DNA from: Pseudomonas panipatensis | GTDB taxonomy: Bacteria > Pseudomonadota > Gammaproteobacteria > Pseudomonadales > Pseudomonadaceae | Assembly (NCBI RefSeq): GCF_900099785.1 | Contig: NZ_FNDS01000009.1 | Location: 207,525 to 271,524 of the forward strand | Direction of reading: 5' to 3' | Length of the DNA: 64,000 nucleotides | Shown here: piece after piece, positions 61,238-64,000 of the stretch | How the letters are laid out: each line of letters begins with the position of its first letter | Position numbering within the stretch: the first letter of the stretch is position 1 | The notes under the pieces: model-generated | The model's database searches: none | What the model was told of the DNA's origin: nothing | What the model saw: the letters and a program-made list of their open reading frames with translations, nothing else | Translations under genes and position numbers: made by a program

Positions 61238-61317
61238 CAGCTCTTCCTCGCGATTTGCTGAGTGCAGTTCATCGTTCGGATATGGCGCCAACGCAGACTC
61301 GTTGAGAATTGCTGCAT
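61234..61317 (-). CDS. 27-residue leader frame coupled to hipA
   Basis: A short frame beginning MQQFSTSLRWRHIRTMNCTQ has GAGGAG closely upstream and ends in TGGTGA, where GTGA contains the start of hipA. The arrangement is that of a translationally coupled upstream antitoxin or leader. It has no HTH, so it is not HipB in size; it could be a remnant of the antitoxin end or a regulatory peptide. Confidence 0.4.
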   Translation of the reverse strand: MQQFSTSLRWRHIRTMNCTQQIARKSW

Positions 61318-61365
61318 TTGCTCCTCGGCCCCGGCTGCAAATTTTCCCTGTCGTGGGGCTAGACT

Positions 61366-61384
61366 ATATCTGGATTTCAGATAT
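61366..61384. promoter_or_regulatory. Operator of the hipA promoter, matching the XRE operators at 8188
   Basis: ATATCTG-GATTT-CAGATAT is a perfect 7-5-7 palindrome. On the minus strand its right arm is followed by AG, giving CAGATATAG with TATAGT as a possible -10, the same layout as in front of the XRE gene. It lies about 130 bases before the hipA start codon. Confidence 0.7.
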
Positions 61385-61482
61385 TCTGGCGCAGTGGCTG
61401 AGCTAGTCAGCTCCTGATAACCTCCGCATCCATATTTCGTGGGATAGGCGGTTATTACGGGGGAAGCGAGAAATGGCTCCAT

Positions 61483-61500
61483 TTCCCTTCGCCCGCTCCA
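61483..61500 (+). other. tRNA-Gly 3'-end fragment: probable attachment site (attR-like)
   Basis: The 18 bases TTCCCTTCGCCCGCTCCA equal the T-stem, acceptor stem and CCA end of bacterial tRNA-Gly(CCC) as I recall it. No 5' half of a tRNA is present upstream. Integrases that target tRNA genes leave such a duplicate of the 3' end at the far border of the element. The intact tRNA and the other border are not seen in this window. Confidence 0.65.
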
Positions 61501-61512
61501 GAACACCCTGCC

Positions 61513-61553
61513 AAGCCCCTGAAATGCCTAGCGTTTCGGGGGCTTTGCTTTTT
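61513..61553 (+). terminator. Terminator next to the tRNA-Gly fragment
   Basis: AAGCCCCTGAAA pairs with TTTCGGGGGCTT (one wobble pair) and is followed by TGCTTTTT. It is probably the original terminator of the tRNA gene left at the border. Confidence 0.78.
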
Positions 61554-61865
61554 CGGGGTCGGAAAGGTGTCGAAGCATCTGTCTGACTTTCGCCTTGGCG
61601 TAACCGTCTCTGCCGTTTCGTTCTGCGTGTCATTCAGCTACGCCTGGCGCGACGACGACTACGACCTGGGCTAGCGGGCTCACACCGTGGGCCAGGCCGA
61701 GCGGCCGCCGGATGATCACCGGGGTCTGGGTAACAGCGCTTCACTGCGCAGCGCCGCCAAGACGAGGCGCCCAGTCACGTGCTGCTTTACCTGCGCTACA
61801 GCATCGATCCCTGGCAGGTACCCTGCTCAAGCCCTGCGCCGATTCCTGCTGAGCGCGGTCCGTGC
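61554..61865. other. Gene-free stretch between the island border and DUF2501
   Basis: No intact gene is supported. Short frames such as one ending SYAWRDDDYDLG suggest remnants of core genes disturbed by integration, but I cannot name them. Confidence 0.45.
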
Positions 61866-62273
61866 TTAAAGCAGCGACTTGCTCTGGCTGAGGATCATCT
61901 CGCAGACCTGCTTGGTGGCCTTGTCCTTCAGGTTGCTGCCGCTGAGGTTGAGCGTCTGTCCACCCGGGCTGTGCAGGATGCCCTTGGCGCCGTCGCTGTA
62001 GTCGCTGTCGGAGCCGGAGGACCCGCCGGGAACCTTCTTCAGCAGAGCGTTCTTCATCGAGGACACGCTGTCGCCGCTCAGGTAGTTGTTCTTCACGCAG
62101 AACTCGAGAATGCCGGCTGCGTTGCCGGCACTGCTGGAGCTGAGCGAGCCCAGCGGCAGGCTACCGGTCAGTCCGCTCAAGGCATTGGCGGCCTGGACGG
62201 GCAGGGGAACCAGGTGGCACAGGGTGGTGATCGCCAGCCCTCCGGCAAGGGCGAGTGGACGGGATATCTTCAT
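61866..62273 (-). CDS. DUF2501 family exported protein
   Basis: A 135-residue protein with a signal peptide (ISRPLALAGGLAITTLCHLVPLPVQA) and a DUF2501 (YjjA-like) body: ALSGLTGSLPLGSLSSSSAGNAAGILEFCVKNNYLSGDSVSSMKNALLKKVPG and a late KQVCEMILSQSKSLL. The two cysteines may form a disulfide in the periplasm. GAGGAG is ten bases before the ATG. The function is unknown in the family. Confidence 0.82.
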   Translation of the reverse strand: MKISRPLALAGGLAITTLCHLVPLPVQAANALSGLTGSLPLGSLSSSSAGNAAGILEFCVKNNYLSGDSVSSMKNALLKKVPGGSSGSDSDYSDGAKGILHSPGGQTLNLSGSNLKDKATKQVCEMILSQSKSLL

Positions 62274-62343
62274 GGGCTGGTTGCTCCTCGATAGCGACTG
62301 AGTAGGGGCCTGGATGCTCATGGACGCGCGGTGACGGCCCGGT

Positions 62344-63084
62344 TCAATCACCCAGCGGCGTGGATGCTGCAGGAGGCGCGTCGACCGATTCCTTGGCGGC
62401 CCGGCCGCGAATCAGTCGGTAGGTCAGTGCGCCGATGGCACCGCCGGCCAGCGGGGCGATCCAGAACAACCAGAGTTGCTGCAGTGCCCAGGGGCCGGCG
62501 AAGAGGGCGACGCCGAGGCTGCGCGCTGGGTTCACCGAAGTGTTGCTGACTGGGATGCTGATCAGGTGGATCAGGGTCAACGCCAGGCCGATGGCCAATG
62601 GGGCGAAGCCGGCAGGAGCGCTGGAATCGGTGGCACCCATGATGATGAAGAGGAACATGGCGGTCATCAGCACCTCGCAGAAGAACACCGAGGGCAGGCT
62701 GAACCCGCCGGGCGAGTGCTCGCCATAGCCGTTGGCGGCGAAGCCATTGGCTGGATCGAAGCCATCCACGCCGCTGGCGATCACATAGAGCGCTGCGCCG
62801 GCCAGCACACCGCCGATGACCTGCGCGATCACATAGGGAATCAGCTCGCGGACGGGAAAGCGGCCGCCTATGCAGAGCCCGAAGCTCACGGCTGGATTCA
62901 GGTGGCAGCCGGAGATGGGAGCGATGGCGAAGGCCATGGTCACCACCGTCAGGCCGAATGCCAGTGCCACGCCGAGCAGGCCGATGCCGACCTCGGGGAA
63001 GTGCGCGGCCAGTACGGCACTGCCACAACCGCCCAGGACCAGCCAGAAGGTTCCTATCAGTTCTGCACCGAGTTTTCCGAACAT
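62344..63084 (-). CDS. aqpZ: Aquaporin Z
   Basis: A 246-residue MIP-family channel with six helices and both Asn-Pro-Ala half-helix motifs: [12 protein letters not shown] and [12 protein letters not shown]. The selectivity filter fits water channels rather than glycerol facilitators (long loop E, R in NPAR). GGAGG precedes the ATG. A C-terminal tail of about 20 charged residues is present. It is upstream of and co-directional with the DUF2501 gene, about 70 bases away. Confidence 0.93.
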   Translation of the reverse strand: MFGKLGAELIGTFWLVLGGCGSAVLAAHFPEVGIGLLGVALAFGLTVVTMAFAIAPISGCHLNPAVSFGLCIGGRFPVRELIPYVIAQVIGGVLAGAALYVIASGVDGFDPANGFAANGYGEHSPGGFSLPSVFFCEVLMTAMFLFIIMGATDSSAPAGFAPLAIGLALTLIHLISIPVSNTSVNPARSLGVALFAGPWALQQLWLFWIAPLAGGAIGALTYRLIRGRAAKESVDAPPAASTPLGD

Positions 63085-63664
63085 GTTGCCTCCGCTGCGA
63101 AGTAGCGATCTTCCTGAATGGACGGCTCGATACCCGCAGGTCGAGCCAGGGCTTCCAGAGGACGGCAGGCGAACCCGGCCACAGCGATGGTCACCGGCAG
63201 ACAACGTGCTCAGCAACCCGTGGGCCAGGGCCTCTCCCGGGAGGAGTGCTTGAGCCTAGCAGTTGGTGCCGAGACCGCGAGGCGCGTGCCGCGTGCGCCG
63301 ACGGAAAGCACAGCGGTCGTCCGCGGCAAGGCAAAATGATTCAGCCAAGGCCGCGTTACCGGCGTTGCGGTTGGATGGCTGCTGCCCGGCCGGCGTCGTG
63401 GCGGTCCCACCCTATAGTTGAAAAGGATGTCGCCCGGATCTCAGACGCCGCGAGGACCTGTTCGTCTGGCTACCTGCTGAAAGCCTCGCCATTTTGGTGG
63501 CTTTGCGCTTCTGGCAACGGCCGAGAGTCGCCCCTTGGTTTCCGTGGGAGCAGACGAATGAGCTGCGCCACTCATATCCGTCTTTATATAGACGGACGTA
63601 CCAACTGCTGTTCGAAAGAGCCTCCTGCTGCTGGTTATACAAATTCTGCTGGGCTTTTGTTTTT
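63085..63664. other. Intergenic region before the rrn promoters
   Basis: No gene is supported in these 580 bases. It separates aqpZ from the rRNA operon; AT content rises toward the rrn promoters. Confidence 0.55.
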
Positions 63665-63670
63665 TAGCTG

Positions 63671-63698
63671 TTGACAGCATTTTTAAAGGCTGTAATAT
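63671..63698 (+). promoter_or_regulatory. rrn promoter P1
   Basis: TTGACA and TAATAT are 16 bases apart. It is upstream of a Pseudomonas-type rRNA leader. Confidence 0.75.
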
Positions 63699-63778
63699 AC
63701 GCCACCTCGCTGCGGCGCTCCTGGAGTCCGCAACGACGCAAGTGATTGAGTAGAAAAGAAAATTTTCGAAAATAGCGC

Positions 63779-63806
63779 TTGACGGAACGAGAGGTTGCTG
63801 TAGAAT
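63779..63806 (+). promoter_or_regulatory. rrn promoter P2
   Basis: TTGACG and TAGAAT are 16 bases apart, followed by a GC-rich discriminator (GCGCGGCC) typical of stringently controlled promoters. Confidence 0.75.
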
Positions 63807-63838
63807 GCGCGGCCTCGGTTGAGACGAAAGCCTTAACC

Positions 63839-64000
63839 AACTGCTCTTTAACAAGTTGAATCAAGCAATTCGTGTGGGTGCTTGTGAGTTAAGACTGGTG
63901 ATCGCAAGATTATCAGCATCACAAGTAACACTCGTGAATTCGAGAGTTTTTTGCGATTGCTGAGCCAAGTTTAGGGTTTTCTCAAAACCCGATCAGTATT
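63839..64000 (+). other. rRNA operon leader with boxA (16S start just outside the window)
   Basis: The boxA antitermination sequence TGCTCTTTAACA is at about 63842. The following leader (GAATCAAGCAATTCGTGTGG, later GCTGAGCCAAGTTTAGGG) matches known Pseudomonas 16S leaders and includes the RNase III stem region. The 16S gene should begin within some tens of bases after 64000. Confidence 0.85.

Noticed and set aside
61441..61500. Intact tRNA-Gly gene
   Set aside because: Only the 3' 18 bases match; there is no 5' acceptor strand, D-arm or anticodon arm upstream.

Overview
The window reads as chromosome of a high-GC Pseudomonas, most likely of the P. nitroreducens / P. citronellolis / P. aeruginosa neighbourhood (inference). 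The reasons are recognisable orthologues of the P. aeruginosa drug-efflux locus nfxB-mexC-mexD-oprJ, an orphan cbb3-oxidase subunit pair resembling ccoN4/ccoQ, the general gene style with strong Shine-Dalgarno sites, and a Pseudomonas-type rrn leader with promoters and boxA running off the right edge, so a 16S rRNA gene should start just past base 64000.

Layout. 1-6.6 kb: a NarK-type transporter cut by the left edge, the orphan CcoN/CcoQ pair with its terminator, a nitronate monooxygenase with a fused C-terminal helical domain, cyclopropane fatty acid synthase and a LysR regulator. 6.7-8.6 kb: a small lower-GC patch (lipoprotein, two-helix membrane protein, XRE regulator with tandem operators) bracketed by a 35-bp palindromic repeat. 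8.7-13.8 kb: an orphan polyamine-type binding protein, a fused beta-oxidation enzyme and an SDR. 13.8-20.2 kb: nfxB divergent from mexCD-oprJ.

20.3-53.6 kb is a large catabolic region. It holds an acyl-CoA metabolism set (aminoglycoside-phosphotransferase-fold protein, acyl-CoA dehydrogenase, acyl-CoA ligase, two thiolases, a DUF5938-type reductase), two phytanoyl-CoA-dioxygenase-like enzymes, an envelope module (DUF1329, DUF1302, RND/MMPL, YCF48-like), RidA and EthD-like proteins, two chemoreceptors, a porin and a PstS-like protein. Its core is a duplicated pair: an exported flavin amine oxidase next to a membrane-anchored diheme cytochrome c, present on both strands. Six promoter regions carry the same 24-bp inverted repeat (11-2-11, core AACR-NN-TGTT or close), which ties these genes into one probable regulon. 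My best inference is a pathway that strips an amine from a hydrophobic, possibly branched or isoprenoid-like compound in the periplasm, passes the electrons to cytochrome c, and degrades the carbon skeleton by beta-oxidation. The substrate is not known from sequence.

53.6-61.5 kb is a foreign, lower-GC island: two unknown genes, an eight-copy 7-bp tandem repeat, an overlapping operon of a large serine recombinase and two ParB/RepB-like proteins, a small HTH protein, a broken PrlF-type antitoxin, and a HipA kinase with no adjacent HipB. The HipA promoter carries the same palindrome as the distant XRE gene at 8.2 kb. The island ends at an 18-bp copy of a tRNA-Gly 3' end followed by a terminator. 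61.5-64 kb returns to core genome: a DUF2501 protein, aquaporin Z and the rrn leader.
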